Notes: generated by a model not told the origin, from the sequence alone. Numbered from the stretch's first letter, positions 17,767-29,722 are shown. The stretch is 64,000 nt of DNA from Natronomonas salina (GCF_013391105.1 NZ_CP058335.1:2356001-2420000), one strand, 5' to 3'. Translations and numbers: made by a program.

Positions 17767-19068
17767 GTGACCTCCGGCCCCGTCCGGCGACTGTGGACCG
17801 ACCCGAAGCGCCGGCGCTGGCTGGCCTTCGGGGCGCTGGCGGCGACGTACGCGCTGGTGTCGGTCTACCGGCTCTCGACGGCCGTCCTCGCCGACCAGCT
17901 GACCGCCGCCTTCGACGTGACCGGGACGCAACTCGGCACGCTCCACGCCTCGTTCTTCTACGTCTACGCCGCGATGCAGCTGCCGGCGGGGGTGTTCGCC
18001 GACCGGCTCGGGTCGCGCCGCACCGTGGCGGTCGGCGCCGTCGTGATGAGCCTCGGCGGCTTCGTCTTCGCGGGCGCCGACGCCTACGCCGTCGCCTTCG
18101 TCGGGCGCGCCCTCGTCGGCTTCGGCGGCAGCGTCCTCTTCATCGCCATCCTGCGGTTCTGCGCCAACTGGTTCCGCCCGACCGAGTTCGCCCGGATGAG
18201 CGGGCTCACGCTCGCTGTCGCCGGCTTCGGCGGCGTCCTGGCGACCACACCGCTGGCGCTCGCGGTGGCCTTCGCGGGCTGGCGCACCACCGTCGCCGGC
18301 CTCTCCGTGGTCGGCCTCGCGCTCGCCGCGACCGCCTACCTCGTCGCCCGCGACTCGCCCGTCGACGCCGGGTTCGACCCCATCGGCGGCGTCGAGACGC
18401 CCGGTGCGCCGACGCTGCGGGCCGTCCTCTCGAACGCCCGAACCGTCCTCGGCGAGGTCGAGACGTGGCTCTGCGGGGCTATCCTCTTCGCCGGCACCGG
18501 CGTCAACATCACCGTCATCGGGCTGTGGGGCATCCCCTACCTCGTCCAGACGTACGGGCTCTCGGTGACGGCCGCCTCGACGTTCACGCTGCTCGGCAGC
18601 GCCGGCCTCCTGCTGGGCCCGCCCTCCATCGGCGCGGTCTCGGACCGCCTCGGCAGCCGGACCCGGCTGATCGTCCTCGGGATGGGGTCGTACGCCACTG
18701 CGCTCGCCGTCCTCGCGGCTACCGGCGACCCGCCGCTGCCGGTCGTCGCCGTCGTCCTCTTCGCGACGGGCGCCCTGGCGGGCGCGTACGCGCTCACCTA
18801 CGCCGTGGTGAAGGAGCGGCACGCGAACGCCGCCTCCGGCGTCTCGACGGGCACCGTCAACACGATGGCGTTCACGGGCGCGGCGGTCATGCCGACGCTG
18901 ATGGGGTACGTCCTCGACGCCTACTGGACCGGCGAGACCATCGGCGGCGCCCGCGTCTACACGGAGTTCGGCTACCGCGTCGCGTTCTCGCTGGCCGCGG
19001 CCGCCGGATTCGGCGCCTTCCTGGCGGCCGTCTGGCTGCACCTGCGGACGGACGACGCGATCGCGTAG
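17767..19068 (+). CDS. MFS transporter
   Basis: A 433-residue major facilitator protein with twelve predicted helices. The loop 2-3 motif appears as [13 protein letters not shown] and a second copy follows in the C-terminal half ([10 protein letters not shown]). The GTG at 17767 is taken as the start because it directly precedes the conserved [16 protein letters not shown]; the frame is open further upstream but that part looks non-coding. It is clearly paralogous to the gene at 39111-40394 (shared DPxxRRWLAFxALA, [18 protein letters not shown] and ILRFCANW). The substrate is unknown; nitrate/nitrite or organic-acid porters are possible. Confidence 0.88.
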   Translation: MTSGPVRRLWTDPKRRRWLAFGALAATYALVSVYRLSTAVLADQLTAAFDVTGTQLGTLHASFFYVYAAMQLPAGVFADRLGSRRTVAVGAVVMSLGGFVFAGADAYAVAFVGRALVGFGGSVLFIAILRFCANWFRPTEFARMSGLTLAVAGFGGVLATTPLALAVAFAGWRTTVAGLSVVGLALAATAYLVARDSPVDAGFDPIGGVETPGAPTLRAVLSNARTVLGEVETWLCGAILFAGTGVNITVIGLWGIPYLVQTYGLSVTAASTFTLLGSAGLLLGPPSIGAVSDRLGSRTRLIVLGMGSYATALAVLAATGDPPLPVVAVVLFATGALAGAYALTYAVVKERHANAASGVSTGTVNTMAFTGAAVMPTLMGYVLDAYWTGETIGGARVYTEFGYRVAFSLAAAAGFGAFLAAVWLHLRTDDAIA

Positions 19069-19144
19069 CCGGGCCCCGACCGAGCAAGCGGCCAATCGGA
19101 CTCCGAGCGAGCGCCTCAAGTGTCCCGACCACTACTCTCGGACA

Positions 19145-21196
<2,052 letters not shown>

Positions 21197-21246
21197 CCCG
21201 CCCCGACGCCGTCCGCTTTTATTGCCGCCGCGAGTGACACCCACCT

Positions 21247-21978
21247 ATGGCCGTCCGCGCCTACCTGCGCTCGCCCGCCGCCATCGCCTGGACGCTGCTC
21301 GGCGCCGCCGCGGTCGGCGCCGTCTGCGGCCTGGGCTGGCTGGCCCTGGCGGCGGTCCGGTCGAGCAACCTCGGCGGGAACTCCCTGGCCACGGGCGGCA
21401 TCGCGGAGCTTCTCTACGTCGCCGTCCTCCTGGTGGTGCTCGCCGTCCTCGCGGTCGTCTGGCTCCCCTTCGACGCCGGCATCGCCCACGCCGTCGGTCG
21501 GCGGGCCCGCGGCGACCGCGTCTCCTTCCGCCGGTCGGTCGCCGCGGTGCGCACCAGCGGCCGGTCGCTCGCCCGCTGGCTGAAGACCCGCGCCGCCGTC
21601 GGCCCCCTCGCCGCGCGCGTCCTCACCGAGGACGACGTCGCCCCCAACGAGGTCGTCGTCGGCTGCCAGAAGTTCGTCGTCCCGGCGCTGCTGCTGGACG
21701 CGCCCGCCACGCTCCCGCGGGCGGTCGAGCGCGCCAATCGCGTGACGCCGCAGCCGGGGCACGAGCGCCTGCTCGTCGGCTGTCTCGGCGCGACGGGCCT
21801 CCTCGCCGCCGCGCTGGTCTTCGGCCCGGCAGGTTCGCCCGCCCCCATCGCCGCCGTCGCGTCGCCGCTGGCGGCCGGCGTCGTCGTCCTGGGCGCCGTC
21901 GTCACGGCCGCGCTGAGCGCCGCCTGGCGGGCGTCGGTGTACGCCTCGCAGGACCTCTCCGAGGGGTTCTCCCGGTAG
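21247..21978 (+). CDS. Membrane protein of unknown function
   Basis: A 243-residue protein with about four to five hydrophobic segments (roughly 13-36, 55-75, 155-165 weak, 178-198, 205-228). A long basic cytoplasmic region with two clusters of Arg lies between them. The sequence has the general look of the DUF6159/DUF4013 type of haloarchaeal membrane proteins, but I do not recognise a family with certainty. It sits 50 bp after uvrB and 72 bp before serB, on the same strand. Confidence 0.65.
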   Translation: MAVRAYLRSPAAIAWTLLGAAAVGAVCGLGWLALAAVRSSNLGGNSLATGGIAELLYVAVLLVVLAVLAVVWLPFDAGIAHAVGRRARGDRVSFRRSVAAVRTSGRSLARWLKTRAAVGPLAARVLTEDDVAPNEVVVGCQKFVVPALLLDAPATLPRAVERANRVTPQPGHERLLVGCLGATGLLAAALVFGPAGSPAPIAAVASPLAAGVVVLGAVVTAALSAAWRASVYASQDLSEGFSR

Positions 21979-22050
21979 CGGCTGCCGGGGGCGGCGGGCC
22001 GACCCGCACGGAACCGGACGTTTTGTGACCCCGGGCGACGCAGCTACGGT

Positions 22051-22683
22051 ATGCTCATCGCCTTCGACTTCGACGGGACGCTCTCCGACTCGGAGATGAC
22101 GGTCCTGCTGGGGGAGGAAGCCGGCGTCGCCGACGAGATCGACGAGATCACCGAGCGCGCGATGAACGACGAGATCTCCTACGCCGAGAGCCTCTACGAG
22201 CGCGCCGAGCTGCTCGACGGCCTCGAGGACGACGACGTCGAGGCGGCCTTCGACCGCGTGGAACTGCGCGAGGGCGCCGCCGACGTCATCCGGGCGCTCG
22301 ACGACGCGGGCAACCACGTCGCCATCCTCACCGGCGGCTTCGACCGCGGCGTCTCGATGGCCCTCGAGAAGGAGGACGTCTACGTCGACACCATCGTCGC
22401 CAACCGCCTGCCGATGCGCAACGGCAAGCTGACCGGCGAGGCCGAGGGCCCGCTCATCGAGGGCACGAAGGACGAGGCGCTGAAGGACCTCTCGGAGGAG
22501 GTCGGCATCGGGATGTCCGAGACCGTCGCCATCGGTGACGGCGCCAACGACCTCCCGATGCTCGAGGTCGCCGACCTCGCGATCGGCTACGAGCCGAAGC
22601 CGGCCGTCGAACCGCACTGCGACGTCGTCGTCACGTCGATGGCGGAACTGCAGGACCTCCTCGAGGAGCGGAACGTCGTATAA
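22051..22683 (+). CDS. serB: Phosphoserine phosphatase (HAD superfamily)
   Basis: Last step of serine synthesis: phosphoserine to serine; 210 residues. The HAD motifs are complete: DFDGTLSD (nucleophile and acid Asp near residues 6 and 8), LTGGF (motif II), Lys in EGTKDEAL (motif III) and GDGANDLPM (motif IV, about 162-170). Length and the helical cap region fit SerB. A phosphoglycolate or other HAD phosphatase cannot be fully excluded. The gene is 186 bp from the convergent metY. Confidence 0.85.
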   Translation: MLIAFDFDGTLSDSEMTVLLGEEAGVADEIDEITERAMNDEISYAESLYERAELLDGLEDDDVEAAFDRVELREGAADVIRALDDAGNHVAILTGGFDRGVSMALEKEDVYVDTIVANRLPMRNGKLTGEAEGPLIEGTKDEALKDLSEEVGIGMSETVAIGDGANDLPMLEVADLAIGYEPKPAVEPHCDVVVTSMAELQDLLEERNVV

Positions 22684-22726
22684 CGGCTCCAGAAGCCGAC
22701 CTCTTTCGGGTCCCCACCGGCCGAGC

Positions 22727-22737
22727 GTTTATATTCG
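22727..22737. promoter_or_regulatory. Orphan TATA-like element in the serB-metY gap
   Basis: GTTTATATTCG at 22727-22737 is a good archaeal TATA-like sequence on either strand, but it lies between two convergent genes (serB ends 22683, metY ends 22870). No coding frame follows at leaderless distance. It might drive a non-coding or antisense transcript, or simply be part of an AT-rich termination region. Confidence 0.3.
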
Positions 22738-22869
22738 AAGACGGGACGAGACGCCCCGTGACGTGAGACCCGTCCGGCGGCCGGTCGAGGTGGGTGTGCG
22801 GAGTGCCGCCGTCGGACAGCTATACGCTCCGCCTGTTCGCACGAACCGGCAGCCCCGTGGTCGCCGGCG

Positions 22870-24186
22870 TCAGGTCGCCTCGTCGATCGCCGCGTCCAGG
22901 TCGGCGATGATGCGGTCGGTGTCCTCCAGGCCGACCGAGAGGCGGACGAGGTCGTCGGTGACGCCGCTGGCCTGCTTCTCCTCGTCGGTGAGCTGCTGGT
23001 GGGTCGTCGACCCGGGGTGGATGATGAGCGTCTTCGCGTCCCCGACGTTCGCCAGCAGGCTGGCCAGCTCCGTCGACTCGACGGTCTTGCGGGCGGCGTC
23101 GTAGCCCGCCTCCAGTCCGAAGGTGATCATCCCGCCGTAGCCGCCGTCGAGGTACTGGCTTGCGGTGTCGTGCGTCTCGTGGCTGTCGAGGCCGGGGTAG
23201 GTGACCCAGGAGACCTCGGGGTGGTCGTCGAGGTACTCGGCGACGGCCTGGGCGTTCTCGCAGTGCCGCTCCATCCGCATCGGCAGCGTCTCCAGCCCCT
23301 GGACCGTGGTCCAGGCGTCGAACGGCGCCTGCTGGTTGCCGAGGTCGCGCAGCCCGCGGGTCCGGGCCGCGTAGGCGAAGGCGGCCTCGCCGAACGTCTC
23401 CTCGAAGTTGATCCCGTGGTAGGCGGGGTTCGGCTTGGCGACCTCCGGGAACCGGTCGGCGTGCTTCCCCCAGGGGAACGAGCCGCCGTCGATCAGGACG
23501 CCGCCGATGGTCGTCCCGGAGCCGTGGATCCACTTCGTCGTGGAGTTCCACACGAGGTCGGCGCCGTGCTCGAGCGGTCGGCAGAGCGCGGGCGTCGCGA
23601 ACGTGTTGTCGACGAACAGCGGGACGCCGTTGTCGTGGGCGATGTCGGCCAGGCGCTCGAGGTCCGGCGTCACGAGCGCCGGGTTGCCGATGGTCTCGCA
23701 GTGGACGAAGGCGGTGTCCTCGTCGATGGCCTCCTCGTAGGCGTCGTAGTCGAGGGTGTCGACGAACCGCGTCTCGACGCCGCGGCGCTCGACGGTGTGG
23801 GTGAGGTAGGTGTAGGTGCCGCCGTACAGCGACGACGCCGAGACGATGTTGTCGCCGGCGGAGGCGAGGATGAACGTCGCGAGGTCGAACGACGCCATCC
23901 CCGAGGACGTCGCCAGCGCCGCGACGCCGCCCTCGAGGGTCGCCATCCGCTGTTCGAGCACGGCGTTCGTCGGGTTCATGATCCGCGAGTAGATGTTGCC
24001 GGCCTCCTGCAGGCCGAAGAGGTCGGCGGCGTGCTCGGCGTCCTCGAACTCGTAGGACGTGGTCTGGTAGATCGGCGGTGCCCGGGCGCCGGTCGTCGGG
24101 TCGGCCTCCTGGCCGGCGTGCAGCGAGTCGGTGTACAGGTCGTCGCGGTCGAACATGCTGTGGTAAATCCCGTCGCTGAACCCCAT
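22870..24186 (-). CDS. metY: O-acetylhomoserine sulfhydrylase (first copy)
   Basis: A PLP enzyme of the Cys/Met metabolism family that converts O-acetylhomoserine and sulfide to homocysteine; 438 residues, longer than cystathionine synthases and typical of MetY. The PLP Lys is about residue 218 in [25 protein letters not shown] near the N-terminus and the large insert around AFAYAARTRGLRDLGNQQAP are MetY features. It lies 45 bp downstream of metX on the same strand and is the last gene of the methionine operon. It is clearly paralogous to the copy at 25431-26747. Confidence 0.92.
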   Translation of the reverse strand: MGFSDGIYHSMFDRDDLYTDSLHAGQEADPTTGARAPPIYQTTSYEFEDAEHAADLFGLQEAGNIYSRIMNPTNAVLEQRMATLEGGVAALATSSGMASFDLATFILASAGDNIVSASSLYGGTYTYLTHTVERRGVETRFVDTLDYDAYEEAIDEDTAFVHCETIGNPALVTPDLERLADIAHDNGVPLFVDNTFATPALCRPLEHGADLVWNSTTKWIHGSGTTIGGVLIDGGSFPWGKHADRFPEVAKPNPAYHGINFEETFGEAAFAYAARTRGLRDLGNQQAPFDAWTTVQGLETLPMRMERHCENAQAVAEYLDDHPEVSWVTYPGLDSHETHDTASQYLDGGYGGMITFGLEAGYDAARKTVESTELASLLANVGDAKTLIIHPGSTTHQQLTDEEKQASGVTDDLVRLSVGLEDTDRIIADLDAAIDEAT

Positions 24187-24231
24187 AAAACCACCCCCGA
24201 ACCGAAAAGCGCGTCCGGCGGCGGGCCGCCC

Positions 24232-25434
24232 TCAGTCCGAGAAGAGGCTCGTGTGGACGGGGGCGAACTCGTCGCCGGCGTCCTCGTCGGCTGCCGTGTC
24301 CGAGACGGCCTTGCCGGCGACGCCCGAGTCGAGGAAGTCCGCCAGCGGCGGCCCGACGCGGTCCGGCTCGACGAGGAACGCGTCGTGGCCGTGGTCGGAG
24401 TCGACGACGTGGTGGGCCGTCCGGGCGTCGGTCGCCCGGAACGCCTCGGCCAGCCGCTCTGACTGCGCGACGGTGAAGTGCCAGTCGCCGGTGAAGGAGA
24501 GGAGCAGCGCCTCGCCGTCGTAGGCCGCCAGCGCGTCCGCGTCGTCCTCGTAGCCCGACGCGAGGTCGTAGTTGTCCATCGCGCGCGTCAGGTAGAGGTA
24601 GGAGTTGGCGTCGAACCGCTCGGCGAACTTCTCGCCCTGGTAGTCGAGGTACGACTCGACCTCCCGGTAGGGGAAGAAGCCCGCTGCGGGGTCGGTCGGG
24701 AAGGCGTCCCGGCCGGCGTCCATCCCGGCCGAACGCCGCCCGAACTTGTCCTCCATCGACGACTTCGAGAGGTACATGACGTGGCCGATCTGGCGGGCCA
24801 GCGACAGCCCCTCCGTCGGGTGGTCGTCGCCGTAGTAGTCGCCGCCGTTCCAGTTCGGGTCGGTGGTGATCGAGCGGCGGGCGATGGCGTCCAGCGCGAG
24901 GCACTGCGGGTCGAGGCGGGCGGCCGCGGCGATGACGATGACGCGGTCGGCGTGGTCGGGGTGGCGCTTCGCCCAGTCGAGGACGTTCATCCCGCCGACG
25001 CTGCCGCCGACGACGGCGTGGAGGTGCGGGACGCCGAGTTCGTTGAGGAGGCGGCGCTGTGCGCGCGTCCAGTCGGCGACGGTCACCGCGGGGAAGTCGG
25101 TGCCCCAGGGCTCGCCGGTCTCGGGGTTCGTGGAGGCGGGCCCCGAGGAGCCGTAACAGGACCCCGGGATGTTCGCACAGATCACGTAGTACTCGGTGGT
25201 GTCGACGGCCTTCCCGGGGCCGACGATGTCGTCCCACCAGGCGTGGGCCTGCCCGGCGGTGTCGGCCCGTCGTCTACTGCCGGCGACGTGCTGGCTGCCG
25301 GTGAGAGCGTGGCAGACGAGCACGGCGTTGTCGCCGGTGAACTCGCCGTAGGTCTCGTAGGCGATCTCGAGGTCGGGGATCGACTCCCCGCACTCGAAGG
25401 TGAACTCGCCGAGCGAGACGGTCTCCTGCGTCAT
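24232..25434 (-). CDS. metX: Homoserine O-acetyltransferase
   Basis: Acetylates homoserine with acetyl-CoA, committing it to methionine; 400 residues, alpha/beta-hydrolase fold. Motifs: [14 protein letters not shown] (oxyanion region), [28 protein letters not shown], nucleophile Ser about residue 145 in GGSVGGM, and the C-terminal [12 protein letters not shown] with the catalytic His. The ATG at 25434 overlaps the stop of the upstream metY copy by 4 bp (ATGA). Its place between two sulfhydrylase genes supports the acetyl rather than succinyl route. Confidence 0.94.
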   Translation of the reverse strand: MTQETVSLGEFTFECGESIPDLEIAYETYGEFTGDNAVLVCHALTGSQHVAGSRRRADTAGQAHAWWDDIVGPGKAVDTTEYYVICANIPGSCYGSSGPASTNPETGEPWGTDFPAVTVADWTRAQRRLLNELGVPHLHAVVGGSVGGMNVLDWAKRHPDHADRVIVIAAAARLDPQCLALDAIARRSITTDPNWNGGDYYGDDHPTEGLSLARQIGHVMYLSKSSMEDKFGRRSAGMDAGRDAFPTDPAAGFFPYREVESYLDYQGEKFAERFDANSYLYLTRAMDNYDLASGYEDDADALAAYDGEALLLSFTGDWHFTVAQSERLAEAFRATDARTAHHVVDSDHGHDAFLVEPDRVGPPLADFLDSGVAGKAVSDTAADEDAGDEFAPVHTSLFSD

Positions 25435-26747
25435 AGTACGTTGTCCAGGTCCGCGATCACGTCGTCGACGTCCTCGAGGCCCACCGAGAGGCGGACGAGG
25501 TCGGGCGTGACGCCGCTCTCGCGCTGCTGTGCTTCCGTGAGCTGTGCGTGCGTGGTCGAGGCCGGGTGGATGACCAGCGTCCGTGCGTCCCCGATGTTGG
25601 CCAGGAACTTCGCGATTTCGGTCTCCTCGCAGATTCGCTTCGCGGCCTCGAAGCCGCCCTCGGGGCCGAACGCGACCATCCCGCCGTAACCACCCTGGAG
25701 ATATCTGCTGGCCGCGTCGTGCGTCTCGTGGTCGTCGAGGCCGGGGTAGGTGACCCAGGCGACCTCGGGGTGGTCGTCGAGGTACTCGGCGACGGCCTGA
25801 GCGTTCTCGCAGTGCCGCTCCATCCGGAGCTGGAGGGTCTCGACGCCCTGGAGGGTCACCCAGGCGTCGAACGGGGACTGCTGGTCGCCGATGCTGCGGG
25901 AGGCGCGCTGCCGGGCGGCCATCGTCACGGCGCGGTCGCCGAACCGCTCGGCGAAGTTCACGCCGTCGAAGGCCGGGTTGGGGGCGGCGATCTCGGGGTA
26001 CTTCTCGGGGTGGTCGGCGAAGGGGAAGGAGCCGTCGGTGACGAGCACGCCGCCAAGGGTCGTCCCGGAGCCGTGGATCCACTTGGTGGTCGACTCCCAG
26101 ACGACATCGGCGCCGTGTTCGAGCGGTCGACACAGTGCGGGCGTCGCGAACGTGTTGTCGACCACGAGGGGGACGCCGTGCTCGTGGGCGACGTCGGCGA
26201 TGGCCTCCAGCGGCGGCGTCACCAGCGAGGGGTTGCCGATGGTCTCGCAGTGGACGTAGGCGGTGTCCTCGTCGATGGCCGCGGCGTAGGCCTCGGGGTC
26301 GAGGGTGTCGACGAACCGCGCCTCGATGCCGCGGCGACCGGCGGTGTGCGTGAGGTAGGCGTGGGTGCCGCCGTAGATGGACGAGGCGGAGACGACGTTG
26401 TCGCCGGCCTCGGCGAGGACGAGCGTCGCGGCGTCGAGGGCGCCCATCCCGGCCGCGGTGGCGAGGGCGTCGACGCCGCCCTCCAGCGACGCGAGCCGCT
26501 CCTCGAGGGCGCGGACGGTCGGGTTGGCGATGCGAGAGTAGACGTTCCCCTCGTCCTCCAGCGCGTAGCGGGAGGCGGCGATATCGGCGTCGGGGAACTC
26601 GTAGGAGGTCGTCTGGTAGATCGGCGGCGCCGCGGCGCCCGTCGACGGGTCTGGCCCCTGACCGACGTGGAGACACCGCGTGCCGAACCCCAGCTGCCCC
26701 CCGCCAGCCGAGGCCGACTCCGTTCCCTGCCGGTCCTCGTCGTTCAT
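25431..26747 (-). CDS. metY: O-acetylhomoserine sulfhydrylase (second copy)
   Basis: A 438-residue paralogue of the gene at 22870-24186, with the same PLP site (Lys about 222 in TTKWIHGSG) and the same insert ([16 protein letters not shown]). It is the first gene of the operon. The N-terminal 20 residues are a charged, Gly-rich extension. The ATG at 26747 is preferred over one 18 bp upstream because a TATA box at 26774-26782 sits about 30 bp away. The two copies may differ in sulfur donor or in acting on O-acetylserine, but I cannot tell from sequence. Confidence 0.92.
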   Translation of the reverse strand: MNDEDRQGTESASAGGGQLGFGTRCLHVGQGPDPSTGAAAPPIYQTTSYEFPDADIAASRYALEDEGNVYSRIANPTVRALEERLASLEGGVDALATAAGMGALDAATLVLAEAGDNVVSASSIYGGTHAYLTHTAGRRGIEARFVDTLDPEAYAAAIDEDTAYVHCETIGNPSLVTPPLEAIADVAHEHGVPLVVDNTFATPALCRPLEHGADVVWESTTKWIHGSGTTLGGVLVTDGSFPFADHPEKYPEIAAPNPAFDGVNFAERFGDRAVTMAARQRASRSIGDQQSPFDAWVTLQGVETLQLRMERHCENAQAVAEYLDDHPEVAWVTYPGLDDHETHDAASRYLQGGYGGMVAFGPEGGFEAAKRICEETEIAKFLANIGDARTLVIHPASTTHAQLTEAQQRESGVTPDLVRLSVGLEDVDDVIADLDNVL

Positions 26748-26773
26748 GTATAGCGTGCATATCACTCCACACT

Positions 26774-26782
26774 TCTATAACT
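26774..26782 (-). promoter_or_regulatory. TATA box of the metY-metX-metY operon
   Basis: Minus-strand AGTTATAGA about 30 bp before the ATG at 26747. With 4-bp and 45-bp gene junctions downstream, it can serve all three genes. Confidence 0.6.
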
Positions 26783-27216
26783 ACCAGTTACGGCAAGGTT
26801 TGCCCGTCCCGACAGTCGCCTCGCCCGCTGGGGATTCTTCGGCGGAGCGGTCGTCTCGTCCCGGCGCCCCGCGGCGAACCCCCTCGTTGCACCTGGAACA
26901 TCGCAGACGGCGACGGGGTCGAGGCGCCGCTGACCACTTTCACTCCGGCGGGTTTCGTCCCCGGAAGCAGTGGTGCGGGGTGCCAGCCCGAAGACAGAGC
27001 CAACGGCTGTGGCCGTTAGCCACCCCCGAAGAGGGCCGCCGAACTAAACAACCCTCAGACCGGCTCAGTGTTCGATACACGAGCGGGCGGCGTGTCGTCC
27101 GTCATTCGAGGAAGCTGCGACCCGCCCGCTCGTCGGTCGACCGTCTGACATCTCCACGCGAAACAAAGGGGTAACCGAGCCGAAGGACATGGAAATCGCT
27201 TCCGTGGCGCGCGTCG
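26783..27216. other. Long intergenic region between the methionine operon and gnd
   Basis: About 430 bp without a supported gene. It contains the hairpin ACGAGCGGG...CCCGCTCGT (about 27078-27134), a small hairpin around GTGGCCGTTAGCCAC near 27010, and an origin-box-like sequence at 27151-27171. One 71-codon minus-strand frame (26788-27003) has Pro/Arg-rich composition unlike the neighbouring proteins and no promoter, so I did not call it. The region could hold a relic of a small mobile element or an unannotated RNA. Confidence 0.4.
27151..27171 (+). repeat. Single origin-box-like sequence
   Basis: A 21-bp stretch with TCTCCA, then CGAAAC, then AAAGGGG has the same block layout as the two arms inside polD1 (3382-3461). 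Only one copy is visible here and no inverted partner was found nearby. It lies 46 bp beyond the gnd stop codon. Confidence 0.4.
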
Positions 27217-28116
27217 CTACTGCCGTTCGACTTCGTGACGACCGAAGCCGTAGCGGAGCCGATTGGCGAGGCGGCGCGAGAACTTGCCGTCCTCGCCGAC
27301 CCGGGAGTCGAAGCGCTCGCCGAGCGCCTCGTAGATGAGCGGGACGGCGACCTCCTGTTCGAGCGCCTCCTGGACCGTCCAGGTGCCGGTCGACCCGCCG
27401 GCGACGTGGTCGGCGACGTCGCCGAGGTCCGACCCCTCCTCGCGGAACGCCTCCTCGCAGAGCTCCAGCAGCCACGACCGGATGACCGCGCCGTTGTTCC
27501 ACGTGCGCGCGACGGACTCCATGTCGAGGTCGTAGCGGCCCTCGTGGAGCAGTTCGAACCCCTCCCCGTAGGCCTGCATCAGCGCGTACTCGACGCCGTT
27601 GTGGACCATCTTCACGTAGTGGCCCGAGCCGAGCGCGCCCATGCGGTCGTGGCCGTCCGGCCCGGTGGCGACGGCGTCGAAGACGGGCGTCATCGCCTCG
27701 TAGGCCCACTCCGGGCCGCCGATCATCAGCGAAAAGCCGAGTTCCGCGCCGGCCGGGCCGCCGGAGGTGCCGCAGTCGAGGTAGGCGGCCTCGAGGGCCT
27801 CGCCGCGGTCGACCGACTTCTCGAAGTGGGAGTTGCCGCCGTCGACGACGACGTCGTCGGCGTCGAGGTGGGGTTCGAGTTCCTCGAGGGTCGCGTCGAC
27901 GGCGTCGCCAGCGGGTACCATCAGCCAGACGCGCTTCTCGTCGGGGAGCCGGTCGACGAGGTCCGCGACGGAGTCTGCGGGTTCGGAACCCGCGTCGGCG
28001 GCCGCCGCGACGGCCTCGTCGTCGAGGTCGAACGCCACGACGTCGTGGCCCGCGTCCTGCACCCGGTCGACGACGATGCGGCCCATCCGGCCGAGACCGA
28101 TAACACCCAGTTGCAT
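27217..28116 (-). CDS. gnd: 6-phosphogluconate dehydrogenase, decarboxylating (short type)
   Basis: Oxidative decarboxylation of 6-phosphogluconate to ribulose 5-phosphate; 299 residues, the short GndA-like form rather than the 470-residue bacterial form. The Rossmann motif is GLGRMG (7-12). Substrate motifs DGGNSHFEKS, DCGTSGGPAGAE and HYVKMVHNGVEYALMQ (catalytic Lys) are complete, and the C-terminus ends in RLANRLRYGFGRHE. The ATG at 28116 starts MQLGVIGLG. A TATA-like TTATATCA lies about 70 bp upstream, so a short leader is likely. In haloarchaea this enzyme belongs to the oxidative pentose phosphate branch. Confidence 0.94.
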   Translation of the reverse strand: MQLGVIGLGRMGRIVVDRVQDAGHDVVAFDLDDEAVAAAADAGSEPADSVADLVDRLPDEKRVWLMVPAGDAVDATLEELEPHLDADDVVVDGGNSHFEKSVDRGEALEAAYLDCGTSGGPAGAELGFSLMIGGPEWAYEAMTPVFDAVATGPDGHDRMGALGSGHYVKMVHNGVEYALMQAYGEGFELLHEGRYDLDMESVARTWNNGAVIRSWLLELCEEAFREEGSDLGDVADHVAGGSTGTWTVQEALEQEVAVPLIYEALGERFDSRVGEDGKFSRRLANRLRYGFGRHEVERQ

Positions 28117-28249
28117 ACCCGGTCGTCGTCGGCCCGACAGGTGAGGATTGTGATTCGGGGCGGCTCGCCCGCTGGAAACTGATATAAATGGCCGGCTAGA
28201 GGCGCCGATAACCCTTTTTGAATAGTTGCAGTTGTCTCGATCCGAAACG

Positions 28250-29722
28250 ATGCGTGGCCAGTTCACCCGGCGAGGGCTCCTCCGCCTCGCCGCCGCAGCC
28301 GGGATCGCCCCCAGCGTCGCGGGGGGCGCCTCGGCCGCGCTCCCGTCGGACCCGGAGGGGCTCGACGGGGTCGACGGCGACTGGTACGAACGCGAGTTCC
28401 GCAACTACGCGAAGACCCAGGAGGCCCCCGCAGAGCAGGCCTCCGACCCGGACTTCATGGTCCGCTGGCAGCGCCGCAGCCAGCGCAACGCCGCCAGCTA
28501 CGCCGAGCGCGTCGCCGCCGAACCCGGCTGGCGGAGCCACGCGAACCTCTGTGCGACGTGGGGCGAGCAGTGCACCGGCGACCCCGCCCTCTACCGCGAC
28601 GTCGACTCCCGCGACTTCTACGGCACCACCGGCGAGCGCCGCCGCGTCGCCTTCTTCGACCGCCAGGGCGCCCGTCTCTCCGGCCACCTCTGGACGCCCG
28701 TCGACGCCGACCCGGGCGACGACCTGCCGGGGGTCGTGATCACCAACGGCTCCGTCCAGGCGCCCGAACCGCTCTACTGGTGGGCCGCCCAGGCGCTCGT
28801 CGAGGCCGGCTACGTCGTCCTCACGTACGACCCGCGGGGCCAGGGCCGCTCCGACAGCGTCACGCCCGACGGCGCTCCCGGCGGCAACGCCAACGGCTCG
28901 GTGTTCGTCTCCAACCAGGTCGACGCCGTCGACTTCTTCCGGTCGACGCCGGAGTCGCCGTACGGTCCCAACGCCGAGTACGACCGCGGCGACGGCGCGC
29001 CCGTCGAACCGCACAACCCGGCGTTCGACCTGCTCGACCCCGACGTCCGCGAGTCCGGTGGCGACCGCCTCGGCATCGCCGGCCACTCGGCGGGCGCCAT
29101 GGGCGCCAGCATCGTCCAGGGGTTCGCGGACGACGACTGGCCTGGCGTTCACGACGGCAACCCGGTCGACGCGGTCGTCGCCTGGGACAACCTCGGGGAC
29201 GGCGACGACGTCGGCGGCGGACCCGCCGGCGCCGTCACCGACGCGACGGAGTTCGCCGAGACGGTCCCCGAGGGCGACGTCGAACCCCGCGTCCCGGCGA
29301 TGGGCCAGTCCGGCGACTACTTCCTGACGCCGACGCCCCACGAGCGGCCGCCCGACCCCGACGCGAAGGCCACGGGGTTCGAGCGGTGGCGCGACGCGGA
29401 CGTCCCCGCCTGCCAGTTGGTCGTCCGCGGCGGCACCCACTACGAGTGGTCGCTGCTCCCGACGTTCCCCGCGACGTCGTGGGACTTCGGCAACGCACTC
29501 GCCGAGCACTACACCGTCGCCTGGTTCGACCGCTGGCTGAAGGACCCTGACGAAGACGGCTACCACGACGCCGACGACCGGCTGCTGGCGGACGACGCCT
29601 GGGCCGACCACTTCAGCTTCCACTACCGGTCGAAGCGGGCCTTCCCGGGCCGCGACCGGCAGTACCACGAGTGCGACGACATCCGGGCCGGCTGCGACGC
29701 GCCGTCGCCGCCCGGGCAGTAG
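28250..29722 (+). CDS. Tat-exported alpha/beta hydrolase family protein
   Basis: A 490-residue protein. Twin-arginine signal TRRGLLRLAAAAG (about 5-25) followed by an Ala-rich cleavage region predicts export in folded form. The hydrolase domain has the nucleophile Ser280 in GHSAGAMG, the motif TYDPRGQGRSD, and His397 in GGTHYEW. A two-cysteine C-terminal tail (ECDDIRAGCDA) may form a disulfide. The ATG at 28250 is preferred over a TTG at 28226 because CCTTTTTGAATAG at 28213-28225 gives a leaderless start. Substrate unknown; an extracellular esterase or peptidase is plausible. Confidence 0.82.
   Translation: MRGQFTRRGLLRLAAAAGIAPSVAGGASAALPSDPEGLDGVDGDWYEREFRNYAKTQEAPAEQASDPDFMVRWQRRSQRNAASYAERVAAEPGWRSHANLCATWGEQCTGDPALYRDVDSRDFYGTTGERRRVAFFDRQGARLSGHLWTPVDADPGDDLPGVVITNGSVQAPEPLYWWAAQALVEAGYVVLTYDPRGQGRSDSVTPDGAPGGNANGSVFVSNQVDAVDFFRSTPESPYGPNAEYDRGDGAPVEPHNPAFDLLDPDVRESGGDRLGIAGHSAGAMGASIVQGFADDDWPGVHDGNPVDAVVAWDNLGDGDDVGGGPAGAVTDATEFAETVPEGDVEPRVPAMGQSGDYFLTPTPHERPPDPDAKATGFERWRDADVPACQLVVRGGTHYEWSLLPTFPATSWDFGNALAEHYTVAWFDRWLKDPDEDGYHDADDRLLADDAWADHFSFHYRSKRAFPGRDRQYHECDDIRAGCDAPSPPGQ

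Noticed and set aside
26788-27003. 71-codon frame in the gap before gnd
   Set aside because: Pro/Arg/Gly-rich composition, no promoter and no acidic character typical of proteins here.
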